This document shows positions 1 to 15,374 of a stretch of DNA of 64,000 nucleotides, in pieces (the stretch's first letter is position 1; every line of letters starts with the position of its first letter). The notes under the pieces are model-generated. The model made no database searches. It was not told the origin of the DNA and saw nothing but the letters and a program-made list of their open reading frames with translations. Source of the DNA: Hyaloscypha bicolor E. Its lineage: Eukaryota; Ascomycota; Leotiomycetes; Helotiales; Hyaloscyphaceae. The DNA lies in contig NW_020194685.1 in the NCBI RefSeq assembly GCF_002865645.1, positions 124,001-188,000 on the forward strand, written 5' to 3'. A program made the translations under genes and the position numbers.

Positions 1-2764
1 TAATTAAATATTATAAAAATAAAAATAGCTAGATTTAATATTTACTTTTTATTAAGGATTTCTTTTTATTTCTTTGGCTTTTATTTAAATATTATATTTT
101 AATTAGACTATAAAAGCTTTTTTTATAGTTTTATATAATTCTCTCTAATTAGTCTAAAAAAAGAAAAACTATCTAAGAATAATAAGTTTCTAGAAATAGC
201 TTATAATAGAATCTTACTAATTAGTATCTTTTTAATACTTCTTATTAGGTTATCTCTCTAGCTATTATTAGGAAATACTAATAATATAACTAAATTATAT
301 GGATTTAGGCTTATTCTTTAGCTATATAAGCCTATATGTTTTATAATTAACTAGAATATTAATATATATAGCCTATTTTCTATTAAAAATAATATTATAA
401 TTTCTAAAATTTAGGATAATTATAGATATATTAATACTTTATTTATTAATTAGAAATAAGACTTTTATATATTTCTTAGTAAATTTAGCTAGCTTTTTAT
501 TAAAATCATATATAATATAAAATAAGAAAAGAGATTATAGTTCTATTTCTAAGAATTACTTTATAAATTAAATAAGCTTTATATTAATAAAAGTGTAATT
601 ATTAACTCTAGTATTAATAAAAGAAAAAGATTTAATTCCTAATTTATTTATACTAATAATATAAGATATTATAAAAGTATTTCCTTTTGTTAGACAAGTT
701 AAATTAATCTCTACTAAATCTATATTATAAGCTCCTAAAATAGAAACTTTCTTTAGAAATATTCGTTTTATAGTTCTATACTAGAATTAGAACTTGAATT
801 CTCTAAATATTTTACTAGAATAGAAACTAGATATTCTAATAAAATAGAAACTAAGCCTGGTTTAATTCCAAAAAAAGTTATCTTGGTTTTTTTACTATAT
901 TTAACTAGATAGTATTTAATATAATAGCCGAATTTATTATAATTATAGTATTTAATAATCTTATAATCTTTAATCTTTATAAAATATTACTTATATTTAT
1001 AAAAAAAATATATATTTAATAAAAGTAATTAATATAGGTTTCTTGAGTTTCTTTTTAGAAATATATTTCTTAGAAATAAACTTAACTAAAATAGCTTTTA
1101 TTTCTTTATACTTTTTAGTTTTCTTATATATAGCTTTAATTTATTAATTATTAGTAATATAATATTAAATAAAATATATAATATTAATAAAAGAATTTTT
1201 ATAATATATATATACTAATTCCTAAAGCTTTAGTAAAAGCTTTTTATTTAGTTTATATTTAATATTTTAAAAACTAATATTGCCTTTTATAAATAATTAT
1301 AAAAAGAAAATATAGAATTCCTAAAATATTTAATTAAAATATATTTAAAGCTTATTAAAGTTATAGTAAATATTTTATATTTTATTAGAGTTAGAATATA
1401 GCTTTTTTGGATAGAAATATAGCTCTAAAAGCTAATAGTACTAATTTGAACTATTTTTATTTATATAAGAATTAATTAAAATAAAAGTATTATTTATAAG
1501 TTTACTAGAAATATAAATAATTCTGAGATTTTCTAAGAAATATAAATTAGTATTTCTTTATAGCTTATTCTTAATCTAAACTAGCTAGTTATTAAAGATA
1601 ATATAATCTCTAATAAAGAGAATTAGATCTAGAAGCTTAGTAATTCTAGTATTTCTAAAGTAAATATAAGATATAAAGAATCCTAAATAGAAATAAATAA
1701 GAAATAGTTCGGAATTCTTTAGAAAAGAATTTAGAATAGTCGGAATTATAGAAATAATAGAAATAAACGAAATAGAAATAACTAGAGCTATTATAAATTA
1801 ATTTATTATAGCTATATAGTATTTAATATTATTTTCGAATTTAATATTATAAAGTTTAATATTTTCAAAAATAGCTTTATTATAATTATAAATATTCTTA
1901 TATAAAATAGTTTTATAGATATTTTTCTAATAACTCTTTATAATAATATTAATATCTAAAAGTAGAATATTAGGCTTTTTAGTTTATTTATATAACTTTC
2001 TAGTAGTAATATAATTATTAGTTTCTAGAAGCTTTAAAATAAAAGTAAAGAATTTTATTTTTATAAACTTATTTATAAACTTTCTAGAAATACTAATAAA
2101 ATATTTAATTTGAAAAGAGCTATTAATAGAATAATCTAAATTAGTAAAAGCTTTACTAGAAGCCTTAATAGAAGTTAATATAATTCCTAATTATATAATA
2201 TTCTAGGAAATTAATTTATTATACTTTTTCTCTATTATATTCTTTCTGATAGTCTTATTATTAGTATATATATAAGGCTTATAAAGTTATAGAATAAGAC
2301 TTAAGAATAGTAATTAAATTATTAGTTTATAAATACCTATTATTCTAGAACTTAGTTAAAGAATAGCCTTTATATAAGGTTCTTTAATTTTCGGGATTTT
2401 TAGAAAAGTTTCTAATATATTATTAATATATATTTATAAAAATATAAATATCTAATTCTTTTAAAAATTCTAAAGCTTTTTACTTTTATTATTCTAAAAT
2501 CTATTACTTGTATTTCTAAGGTTCTATTATCTTAGTAATACTTATATTTCTAATAGTTCTAAATTAGTTTATTTGAATTCTTTATAGAATTAAAGGAAAT
2601 AAGCTTTAAATACTATTACGAGTATAGTATTTAGGGCTTAGAAAGTAAAATAAAAGATTTCTTATAAAAACGATTTAAAGCTAAGAAGAAAAAAACTAGA
2701 ATATAAAAGGTTATAAGGAAATAAATATATTTTATAATATACTAGTCCCGAAAAGATTTAATAT
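1..2764. other. RIP-degraded AT-rich repeat relic, unclassified
   Basis: The tract is extremely AT-rich, full of TA steps and stop codons in all frames, with no open reading frame worth reporting. This is the look of transposon DNA mutated by RIP (C-to-T on both strands). I could not recognise a protein motif here, so the element type is unknown. Confidence 0.7.
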
Positions 2765-3065
2765 AAGAGGGAAACTATAATAAAATAAAAGCTTATATAA
2801 AATATACTAAAACATAAAATATAACTAAATAGTAAAATAATAAGATTAAAAATATAAATAATAAAATACAAATAATATATAATATATAAAAGCTTAATTA
2901 ATTAAATATTAAAAAGTAATTATTTTTCAGAATTATAGAAAGACTAGCCTTTTTATATAATTCTTATAAGTTATATATAAAAGGCTATAGTTTTTACTAT
3001 ATAACTAAAATCTTAAAACCGCTAAAATAATATAATTTTTAAAAAATACGGTTTATTATACTATA
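2765..3065. repeat. LTR-like direct repeat, copy 1
   Basis: About 300 bp that recur, with scattered C/T and G/A differences, at 15222-15371 continued at 18358-18508. Both copies contain the stretch around ACTATAATAAAA, an AT-rich middle with AATTAATTAAATATTAA, and the end TTATTATACTAT. The length and spacing suggest LTRs or two copies of one repeat. The inner 36-bp palindrome (2970-3005) is shared by both copies. Which internal region belongs to this LTR is not clear. Confidence 0.6.
2970..3005. repeat. 36-bp palindrome, copy 1
   Basis: Left arm GTTATATATAAAAGGC, centre TATA, right arm a RIP-like degraded complement ending ATATAAC. A third related arm lies just upstream (AGCCTTTTTATATAA, about 2947-2961), so the site could fold as a cruciform. 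It is one of five copies of the same length in this window. Confidence 0.75.
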
Positions 3066-6000
3066 TCTAACTTTTTATTTATTTATACTTATTTCCTAAA
3101 TATGAAAACTAATAGAAAAATCCTATTTAGAATTCGAAATAATAAAATAATTAGGATTTTTTTTTATTAACTAATTTAATTTCTTTTTAATATACCTAAA
3201 ATAAAATCTATTATCTTTAAATAGTCTTATTTTATATTCCCGAACTTATTTAAAAGTAATTCGAATCCGCTTAGCTATATTCTTATATTAAATCCGATAT
3301 AGTTCTTTATATTAATTAGTATTTGCCTTTAATTATTATTTAATTTCCGCCTTTATTACTAGATATTAAAAAGGCTTATTATAGTAAATTATATTATAAA
3401 TTATATTAATATACTTTAAATAAATAGCTTTTTCGAATTTCGTATTATTTATAGTATTCTTAAATTAATCTTTAATAAAAGAGGAAAGCTCTAGATAAAA
3501 GGTTTTAATAACCTTATAAGAAATTCTATTTTTATATATTCTATTCTTAATAATAACTAGATTTATTAGAGTTATAATAAAAGGCCTATTAAGTAGCAAA
3601 TTATTATTAAGCTATTTTTTAGTTTCTATATTATTCGAGAATTATTACTTGCCTATAATTCTAGACTTATAAATTACCTAGCTAAAAGTATTTATTTATC
3701 TAGTTAAATAAACTATATTCGGAATCTTTTTTTTATTATTTTTAGTAAATATTTATCTATTTCCTTAGCTATTTCTAGCTTAAAATTATCGGAAATAGAG
3801 AAATAATTAATGTTCTTAAAGAACTTTTTATTAAAGGTAATAGTTCTTTTATAGTTTATAAGAAAAATATAGCTAATATTCTAATACTTTTTATTAAAGT
3901 AAAATTTACTATTTAAAGCTTTAATAGTAGCCAAATCTTTAATATTACTTTTATATTAATTATAATTAATATTTCTAGAAATATAATATTTAGCTAATTA
4001 ATAATAAATAACTAGATAAATAAGATACTTATTTAATATCTTATAAAATGCGAGCTATATTAATAGATCTGCTATTAAGAATTAAGAGATTAAAATAAAA
4101 TAGCTATTATCTAAATCTCTATATTTTATTATATTATTTTTTCAGAAATAGAATTATAATATTTCTATTTCCTATATTAAAAGCTTTTAAATACTAAGCT
4201 TTTTAATCTATTTTAGGTAATCTTTTTTATAAATATAACTATTTATATTCAGATTAGTAATACTAGATTCAGGAATAAAAATTATAATATTAAATTAAAG
4301 CTATAGATTTGGGTAAAATTAATTAGAAATATAATACTTATATTTATATTCTTTAATTTCCTAGTTTTCTAAAAAGAAATTCTGTATTTTTTATTTATTT
4401 AAATACTAGAAATATACTTTTTATTTTTAGTAATTTTATAAATCTTAGTAACTAGCTTTAAAGTATTCTCGATAATATAAATATTTCTTATATTAATAGA
4501 GAAAGTATTAATAAGCTATTAAATATATACTTTATAGAGAGCTTTAAAGAATTTATTAGTAATTCTATAACATTTTTATTTATAAATAAATTCTAAAATA
4601 CTATTATATATTTCCTTAAAAGTATATTTATTTTATTAAATAAGTATTAATTTCTATTTAACTAGTATTTTATAAGTATATTTATTACTTTTAATTTTCC
4701 CGAATTTAATATCTTTAGTCTTTTGCTTTTTAATTCTGGATATAAATATAAAAGTCTTTCTAAATAGTATTTTTCTCTTTAGAATAAAGGATTTCTTTTT
4801 ACTTATTTCTTTTTTATTTTCCTTTATTTTACTAGCCTTATATTTAGACTAGTACTCCGATTTTTATTATTTATTAGAAGTTTTAGGTTTAGCTTATTCT
4901 CTATTCTTATTAGGTTCTTCTTATCTAGTTATATTAGTTCTACTAATTTTACTAGTAGAATTATTATTAGGCTATATTAAATTAGTTCTATTCTTATTAG
5001 CTAAATCCGATTAAGTTAAAGCTAAAATTATAATAGGGGTCTATTTTTTAGGCTCATTTCGGAAAACAGGAAAAGACTTATTATTATAAACTTCTTTAAT
5101 TAGAATTCCGAAAGCTTTAAAGATATATTATCTAGTTTTAAGAATATTAGCTAATAATAGCTTAAAAACTAATTCTCTAGGTTCTAAAATAGCTTTAATA
5201 TACTTAAATACTTTAGTAATATCTAATTTAGTAAATATACTAGTATTCTAATATTTCTTATTTTTAATATATTCTAAAATAGCTTTATTAATTAATTAAA
5301 TAGCTTTATATATTAAAGCTTTTATTTTAAAGAGAAAATATAACTTTTTATAAATATTTTTATTAAGGTTATTATAGATATTATTAATATATTAGCTAAA
5401 GGCTTTATTATATTATATAATTCTATTCTAGTTCACGATTTTAAAACTATTTATTATAGTTTTAATTTTATTAAGCTTTTCTTATTTATTTTTAGAAATG
5501 CTTTTAATAATATTCTCGAATTCTCTATTATTAGCTTAATAGTTCTTTAGCTCTTCTTTAGTTAATTCTAGTCTAGTTCCGTTTCTAATAAAGGTTTTCT
5601 ACTTTAAGAGCTTATTATATATACTATTTAGCTTACCTAAAATATTCGTATTAAATTCGATAATTATAACTATTTTTACTAATATTAGTAAGCGTTTTAT
5701 AACTATCTAAGCTTCTTTAATATTCTAAACTTTAATACTATTAATTTATAGGCTTTTAATAATACTATAGCTTATAAGAACTAGTTATTATATTTTACTA
5801 GTTTGAGAAATCTATTCTTTAGCCATTTTATTATTTTTAAAGAAGTTATATAAATATTATTAGTATAATAATTATAGGTTATAGAATTGAAAATTCTTAA
5901 AATTATAAGAATTTCTTTTAATTATTTTTTAAAACAAAGAATAAATTAGAATAGATTTAAATTATATAAAAGTATTATATATATTCGAGTTTTTTCTTTC

Positions 6001-9000
6001 TTTTTTATAAGAAAATAAAGCTAAAATAATAGTATATATTATAGGAAAAATAAATATAATAATTAGATATATTTAAAATAATATAATTATAAATTAAAAA
6101 TAATTATAGAAAATAAAATATAAAATTAGACTTCTATTATAGAAAAGAATATAAATATATATCTAAAGAAATATAATCTAGGAAATAATTAAGGTAAATT
6201 GAACTAAATAATAATAATAAGAAAATAAAAAGGTAATATAATAGAAATATAAATATAATAATAATATTTAAACTATTGAAATATAGAAGAAAATAATAAA
6301 TATTTTATAATATAAATATATTTCGATTTCCTATTTATTTGAAAATATTTCTATTAATTTAAAAAAAATATATAAAAAAAAATAATATAAAAAATATATA
6401 AAAAAAAAGTCTATAAATATATTAAAAATATTAGAAAAATATAAAAGAAATATTAATAGAAAAGAAATTAGAATAATCAAATTAAAGAATAATTTAGAAT
6501 AATTTTTTATAAAACTAATTTGTATTTCTTTTAAAAGCTAATTATATTTATTTAGTATTTATTAAAATCGACTTTATATAATATAAAACTATTTAGTTAG
6601 TTAGAACTTTAAAGTAATATTTATATTTATAAAAGTAATATTAAAGGCTTCGGGAATTATAGAAAAAAGAATTATAAAATAATATAAATAGAGTTTATAG
6701 TACTATTATTAAGTTTAAAATAGTTAATATTAAAGTTAATATAAAATATAGAAAAATTAAGTATTTTGAATTAATATTAAAAATATAAAATTAAAAATAT
6801 CTTTTTAATTATTTAGATAATATCTAATAGTAAAAAATAGATTAATAATAAGAATTAATAAATTATACTAGCTTTTTTAAAAGAGTAATTAATTCCTAAT
6901 AATAAAATAATATTATAATTAGAAAATGGATTTTATATAAAAGAAATTCTTTTTATATAGAAATAAGAACTTATAATATACTAATTAAATTTCGGTATAG
7001 GTTTTAAATACAGCTATAATTATATAGAAAAGAAAATAGGGTTCTTAATATAAGATAGGCTAGATATAAAATAGGCTTTAAATAAATAGATTTAGTTTAT
7101 TTAATATTTAAAGGATTTTTAGAATTATATATTATTAAGTACTTTCGGAAATAATTATTAGATTTAATAAGGTTTCTCTTTTCTTTTATAAGACTTCTAG
7201 TTTGGCTTTTTTGTTTATATATAACTTCTAATTAGAAAGTTTATTTGAATATTATAAGCAAACTTGTAATAGTAGTTTAAATTAAAATCGAGATCTATAA
7301 ATATTATAATTAAGCTTTAAACTAATATAAGCAGCAAGAATAATTAGCTAAAAGAATAAATAAAGTTTCTAAAAGGCTTCTAGTATAGTATTTTTATTTT
7401 TCTAAAAATATATAAAAGGCCTTCTTTTTTCTTTTTTATATATAGTAACTATTTATATTATAAGAACTTTCTGGGAAGTATTATAATTCGGAATCAAGAA
7501 TCTATAAAATAACTTCTTAATTCCCTATTTATTTTTATACTAAAAAAGATATTTTATATTAAAAATATTATCCAGTAATAATAATTAGATAATAATAAGA
7601 AATAAATAATAATAAAGCTTATCCGATTTCCAGAATAGTAATTTAATAATAATATTTTTTAAAAGCTATAAATAATAATTAAAATAAAAAAATAAAAGAT
7701 ATATAAAGAATTAAAAATAATAAGCTTTATTTTAGATTAAGAAAAGCTTCTATTATTAAATACCTTTTTTAATTCTTTATAAAAGAGATATATTTTATTT
7801 TTTCTAATTCTAGTAATTCCGAAATATATATAATAATACTAATAACTTTCTCGATTTCCTAAATACTATTTTACTTATAGTATTCTATAATTATTTCTTT
7901 TTCTAATTCTATATTTATTTTGAAATATTTATTATTAACTTTATTTTTAGAAAAATACCAGAATTTATTTCTTTTAATAAACTATTTAAATTAATTTCCG
8001 GTATATATTTTTCGGAATATAATACTATTAAGCTCTTCTAATATATAGTATTTCTTTAGTTAATTTATATACCTTATTTTATATAAGTTAAACTAGTAAT
8101 ATAATAGTTTTATATTTCTTAATTTATTTTAATTTATTAATTTAATATTATATATAAGAACTAAATTCTTTTCTGAAATAGGTTTTAAATGAATCTAGTA
8201 AATAGTATTAAATTATTCTTTTTTCTTTTAATATCTTTTATTTTTTTTTATTCTGGTTTCTTTAATATTTTTATTTCTTATTTATATTTACTTTATATAT
8301 ATTTCTAGAAGTATTTCTCTATTATAGATTTTATTTTATTTAAATATTTTTCAGGTTAGAAAATATATTTCTATAAGTAATATGGCGTTCTTATTATAAA
8401 TTATATAAAAGGAAATAAACCTAGTTAGTTTATATATAGTAATTTAATTAGTAAATTGAATATATAATAGTAAATTTACTTAAGGTTTCTTTTTATTTAT
8501 TATAAATATAATAAATACTTAAATAATTAATTAATATCTTTTTTTAATTATATTATTTTCTCTAGAATTATAGGCCGAAATAATAATTCTATTAATTCCT
8601 AGCTTATTAAGTTTCTAAATTACTATTTTTTTGAATTTCGATTTACTATTTATTTTAAGCTATTTAAATAAATTATATTTATAAATAATTTCGTCCTAAA
8701 TAAATTTAGTAATGTTTTTACTAATTAGATTTTTTAAAGATCTAGCTTTAATCTATTCTGAGAAATTATTTTTAGTAATAATTAATAAGTTATATTCTTT
8801 ATAGTCTAGTAGTTTAATTATATTAATCTTAAGGTAATAGAAAAGAAATATAGCTTTTATTAAATATAAAGCTTTTTTTTATTTTCTTTTATTCTTATAC
8901 TAATAGACTTTATAAATACTAATATATTTTTATATATAATTATAGTAGCCTTTTTAATAATAATAGCTAGCTATTATATAAAAAGAATTTTCTTTTCTAA

Positions 9001-12000
9001 TATATCTAATTTTATTATATAGCTCTTTAATAATAATTGTCTTTTATTCTTAGTTATTAATAATAAATTAAAATAGATATATTTCAAATATAATTCTTTA
9101 TAATAATTAATTTTTTATACTATAATTTAAAGCTTCTCTATTTAATTTTCGAAACTCGACTCTAGATATTATATAATATTCTAGTATTATTTAAAATAGC
9201 TATTATTTAAAAAAATCTAATAAAAATATTAGATTATTAAATAAAATATAGAAGTTAGTATTATTATTTATTATTTTACTAGAAGTTATATATAAAAGGC
9301 AATAGCCTTTATTATATAATTTCCGAATATTATTATTTTTTAATATTACTAATTTGCTTTTAGATATAATAAAATTTTAATTATTAATCTCTAGTAACTA
9401 GATACTATTATTTAAATATCTAGTAAAGAGTTTAGAAATCTAATTCCTTAAAATAATATTATATAACTAAATCGGAACTGCTTTCTTTAACTAAACTTTC
9501 TGTCTAATAAATACTATTCTAATAGTATTAAGCTTTATTACTAATTATTTATTAATATCTTTATTATTTTTAATATTGCCTTTTTACTATAAGTATTTCA
9601 ATAATCTATTAATAGTAATATACTTAATTCCTTTAATATATTTAACTTTAAAATTAAATAATTAAATTTATATTAACTAGTAAATAACTAGAGCTTTAGA
9701 AAAATCTATAACTACTTTATTTAGCTATATAATAAGTATATTAATATTTAGTTTAAGGATAAAATAAACTTTATATAGTCAAAATTATACTTTCTATAAA
9801 TATTTTACTAGTTCTTTATATTCTTTTTTAATAGTATTATATTTCTATTTAATATTATTTCAGATCTCAAACTTATATTATATAATTATCTTTTTTCTTC
9901 TATTATTATATTAGCTAAGAATTCTATTCTATTTAACTAGACTAGTATTTATTACTAATATAATTATTTCTTAATCTTCTAATAGATTATAATATAACTT
10001 ATAAAATATTAAAATAATAGTAAGCTTTTTTTAAAGAATTTACATAACTTATATTTATTTATTATTTTATTTCTATATTATATCTTTTCTTATTAAGTAA
10101 TAAGTGGATTTAGTAATAATTATAAAGCCTTTAATCCAAATATAGTAATAAATAATAATTTTAATAAATGCCTTATTTTTAGTTATATTATTATAATATT
10201 CCTATTTTAAAATCTTAATAGTTCTTAAGTTTAAAGAACTTCTTCTAAATACTTTATAAATAAAGCTAATAATAATTATATTATTATAATAGAATTATAA
10301 TTTTTCTTTAATATTAGCTCTGGCTTAGTTAACTCTATTTAAGATTATATCTAGATTTCAAAAGTATTTAAATATAAAATACCAAATACTAGATAAAATA
10401 AACTATCTATTATAGTTTATATAAAGTTCCTTAATTCTAATATTATTAATAAATAATATAGTAATTTTAGAAAATACATTTTCTAGAATAATTATAATAA
10501 TTCATATAAACTATATAATAGAATTAATAGCTTTCTAAAATAATATAATTATTTTTAATAATTCTAAAAATATTATAAATATAATTAAATCTCTATTATA
10601 AGTATTTAATATAAGTTAATTATATCTAAAAAATTCTTCTCTTATTAGGCTTTATATTTAATAGTTTTAATTAGAATAAGTAAACTAATATTTTTATAAA
10701 CTTTTTCTATTTCTTTTTAATTAATTATTAATTCTTGAAATATAATTAGTTTTTTTTCTAAAGCTAGTTTCTAATATTTAATTATTTAAGATATTCTAAA
10801 ATAAGTTATAAATCTCTTAAAATAGCTAATATTTTTAATAAAAGATAATTCTTATATTTTCTAGTTTTAGATTTCTTAAACTAGTACGAATATTTATTAG
10901 ACCCTTTTTCGGTTCTATTATTAGTATTTACTAGTTAAATCTTCTTATTCTTTATTTCATATATTCCCGTAACTAGAAATAAACTATATTTTTTTATTTT
11001 TTTTAAAGCTATAACTATTTTTTCTAATATTCTTTTTATTTAATTTCTAGAATTTATAACTTTACTATTTAATTTCTTTTTATTTAAATATAAAAAGTAT
11101 TTTTTTATTTAATATTCTAATATATCTTTCTTAAGCTTTTATATATTTTAGAATTCTTTCTAGTTTTAGGTTCTATATTTTATAGCTTTAGAAATATATT
11201 TCTTTATTATTAGAAAATACTATTTTCTTTCTTTTTTTAGAAATATCTTTATTTAATATTCTTTTTATTTTTTTTCCTATTAAATCCGGAACTATTTTTA
11301 ATAATACTCTAACTAGAATCGTTTCTGCTTTAGTTTCTTTAAAAATATTATTAATTTCCTAAATTTCTAAATCTAAAATAAAAGAATTAGTAAAAAATCC
11401 TGGTATTTTTCTATTTCTTTTAATATTATTACTAGTTATAATATTAGATTCTATTTTTTCTTTTTTTTTTTAGTTTTTTCTTTTATATTACTTAATTCCT
11501 TAATTCTAGGAACTTAATATTTTTAAATTATTACTTTCTTTTATTTTCTAGTATTTTTTAAAGATAAAATAATTATAATAATATAAGTATTCTAGTTATT
11601 TTCAGGATTAATAAATCTTCTATTATATAAACTATTATTTCTATATATAATATTTATTTTTATTTTTATTAAAAATAATTAACTAAATAGGATTTTTAAA
11701 GTTCTTTTAACTAGGAAAAATATATTTTTATATTCTATTTTATTTATAATTTTAGTTCTAAGCTTTATTATTTCTATAAATCCAAATTTAGTTCTAGTAA
11801 TAATAGATATTTAATAATTTATAATATTATATATTATTTTATTAATATTTTTGGAAACGTTTTTAGAAAAAATATTAATTTTAGCTCTAATATTAATTAT
11901 TTCTTTATATTTAATATTCTTTTAAGGTCCTTAAAATACAAATCGGAAATATAGGAATTATATAATATATTTACAAGCTAGTAATATTCGAATATTAATA

Positions 12001-15000
12001 CTATTATTTTTAAATTAAATAATTCTATTAGTATTAGATATTTAAGCTAGTATTTTTAATTTCTTAAATATTCTATTTATTATATAAGCTATAGCTACTA
12101 GCTTTATAAATCTTCTAGTATATCTAATTATATTTAATATAATAGTATTTCCTATTTATAAAATAGTAAAATAGAAAGTATTATTCTTAATTTATTAATT
12201 CGAAAATATAGTAACTAGATCTAGTATTTTTAAAGTATTAATAAATATTCTTATTTCTTTTTTAAATCTTTAGAAATAAAATAGTTATTTTCTTTAATAG
12301 CCTTATTAGAATATTATTAATTTTAAGAGTTCTATATTTATTATAATTAAGAATATACTAAATTTCTAATTTATTCTATTTATTTCCGGAAGTATTAATA
12401 TTTATATTCTTAGCTAGGCCATTTCTTTATTTATTACTTCTTAGAATAGTATTTTTCTAATTTCTTATATAAAATAGCTTTTCTTCTATTCTAGTTTATT
12501 TTTAGAATACCTTTTTAGCTATTTTTTTTTCCTTTTTCTTTAATAAAAAACCTATTATAATATTAATAGAAATACTATTTATAGCCAAATCTTAATATTA
12601 TTTATTAATTCCAGAACCCGAAATATTAGTAATTCTAATATAATTTATTTACTTTTATATATAAATCCCGGTTAGCTAGTTTTCTTTTTTCTTTTTTATT
12701 TAATAAACTAGATATTCCTTATTAATTTCTAGATATTTTTAAATTAAATATTTAAATTATAATTAAATTCTTCTTTTTAAACTTGAGAAATAATTTAGTT
12801 AAACTACTACTATTTATTAGTAAAGAAAAAGGAAATACTTTCTTATTTAGGCTTAAATACTTCTTTATATTATCTTCTATTAAATTAGTAAATATATCTA
12901 TAATTTATAAGCTCTTCTATTACTAAATAATAGAATTAAGAAATATAAATATATTCTGAATTAATATTATTATCTTTATTTCTATTATAATATCTATAGC
13001 AAATTCGTTTCCTTAATTCTAGATCTATATTATAAATTATATTAACTTAAATAGTATTTTCTAATTATATTTAAAACTAACTTTTTCTAAAATATTATTA
13101 TCTAGACTCTTTATCTATTCTAGCTCAATTATTATAGCTATTATAATATTCTTTATAACCTCTATTATAGCTTCTAGTATATTTCTTCCAAAAACTCGAA
13201 TTATATTTACTAGGCTATTAATACTATTATATCTATTATAATTAGCTAAATTATATAAACAGGCTATAAATATCTTTCCGAATTATAATAGTAATTATAT
13301 TAAGTTATTTTTATAGGTTTTTTTAAATTATAATAATAATAAATAGTTTTTCTAGACTTTTTATTAGCTAGTTAATATTATTTCTCTTAAATTTACTACT
13401 TTTAATAGGTTTTATATAATTAGCTATAAACTAGATTCTTTTCTTATTCATATTTATAATAGCTTTAGAAAATATAATAGAAGGAACTAGTAAAAAGTAA
13501 TTATTTTCTGATTTAGAAACTATATTATAGATTATTATATTTAAGTATTCTTATCTAAATCTAGATATATCTGAATTATTAGTAATATTAAAATAGTATT
13601 TCTTCTTTTTATATTAATAAAATATTATTACTTTCTTATATATTTTATTATATTTATAAATAGAAATATTTATAAATTTAAAGTTTATAAATTTAAAGTT
13701 TATATTTTTAAAAATATAATTTCTTACTAGAATAAATAATTCTTTTATAAATTCTTAATACTAAATAATTTCTTTTATTTCTTTTCTTTTTAGTAATTTT
13801 TTTAATACTTTATTAAATATATTAATATAAAACTTAGAAGAGATTTCTTTATTCTGGGCTTATATAATAATCTAATTAAGAAAGTTATAGCTAATTTTAA
13901 ATATTTCCTAGTTATATTTTCGGAATTTCTTTAATAAAGCCTTAAAGAATTTAGTTTTCTAGTAATTTCCTAGATTCTTAATATAGTATTCCGGTATAAC
14001 CTTAATCTAATTCTTATAAATAGAAAAGATATAATAGGTAATTTTCTTTCTTTTAATATTATTAGAAATATAATAGTTTTTATATATATTTATATATTAT
14101 TTTAAAAATATAAAAATATTACTTTCCTAAAACTATAATACTTTAGAAGCTCTTATAAATAGTAGATTTAAACCTAGTATTAATATATATTTATTTTTAA
14201 TTATATTAATCTTAATAATTTCTTTTATAATTAATTATAAAATTTCTATATTTAAAACTTCTACTAATAAGGTTTTTAAAAGACTAATTTTCTATTTAAA
14301 TATATCTTTTAGTTTAAAACCCGGAATTTAAAAGAAATTAGTTAATAATAATAAATATAGTCTAAATTCGAGTTTTAATATTAGTAATAATAAGATAATA
14401 GCTTTTCTAGTTTTATTTCTATTATTTATATTCTTTTTTCTATTCTATTAGCTTAATATTTATAATATCTTTTCTTAGTTTTACTAAACTAGATATATTT
14501 AATAGTATTATTAAAAATAATAATAAAAATAATAAATATAATTTTACTAATTTCTCTAACTTTTCTAAATTTTCTTTTTTATTTCTATTTAGTATTTTTT
14601 ATTTTTTCTAGGAGCTTCTCTAAATTATTTATATAATTTCTCATTTCTTATTTCTGTTTTCTTTTTAATTCTTATTTCTGTTTTCTATTTACTATTTTGC
14701 TTTAAATTAAAAATATTTTTTCTTTTAATTATTTTTTCCGGATTTAGAAATAAGCTTTTTTACTAAAACTAATATTATTTCTATTCTGGTTTTTATTATA
14801 ACTAAAAATAATATATAAATTAATAATATAATTTTATTTCTATATATTAAAATTTATTCCTAATTAAGATCTAACTTATATTATTTTAATATTATATTTC
14901 CTATTTTATTTTCTCTATTTCTTTTTCTTCTATAATTAGCTTCTATTTTTATTATTTTTATATATTATACTAGTAATTATATCTTATAGCTAATTTATTT

Positions 15001-15221
15001 TCAAATTACTAAATATATTAGAAATTAATATAAGATACTAAGATTAATACTTATATATCTTTAATATTTTGGCCTTAGGTTTAAGGTATTATAATAGCCT
15101 TTTTTTTCCCAAATTTACTAAGCTAATAATCCGTATTATAGAAATCCTTTAGAATTTTATAAGAATATTACCTTAATTATAAAGTTTCGAACTCCTTATA
15201 TTATTTATTATAAAATATATA
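3066..15221. other. RIP-degraded AT-rich repeats, unclassified
   Basis: About 12 kb of very AT-rich sequence with no usable reading frame. It lies between the two copies of the LTR-like repeat, so it may include one or several nested retroelements. I looked for reverse transcriptase, integrase and transposase motifs on both strands and found none I would defend. One 36-bp palindrome sits at 9285-9320. Confidence 0.6.
9285..9320. repeat. 36-bp palindrome, copy 2
   Basis: Arms GTTATATATAAAAGGC and GCCTTTATTATATAAT around the centre AATA. The flanking sequence is unlike that of the other copies, so this is an independent location. Confidence 0.75.
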
Positions 15222-15371
15222 AGAAAGAAACTATAATAAAACAAAAACCTATATAAAATATACTAGAATATAAAATATAACTTAATAGTAAAATAATAAG
15301 ATTAAAAGTATAAATAATAAAATATAAATAATATATAATATATAAAAGCATAATTAATTAAATATTAAGAA
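15222..15371. repeat. LTR-like direct repeat, copy 2, first half
   Basis: Matches the first half of 2765-3065, from ACTATAATAAAA to AATTAATTAAATATTAA. The match stops abruptly at about 15371 and resumes at about 18358, so roughly 3 kb has been inserted into this copy. The two halves sum to about 301 bp, the length of copy 1. Confidence 0.6.
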
Positions 15372-15374
15372 ATA

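Noticed and set aside
3240..3275. ATTCGAATCC resembling a tRNA B box
   Set aside because: No matching acceptor stem, D arm or anticodon arm upstream; chance match in AT-rich DNA. I found no other tRNA or rRNA candidates.
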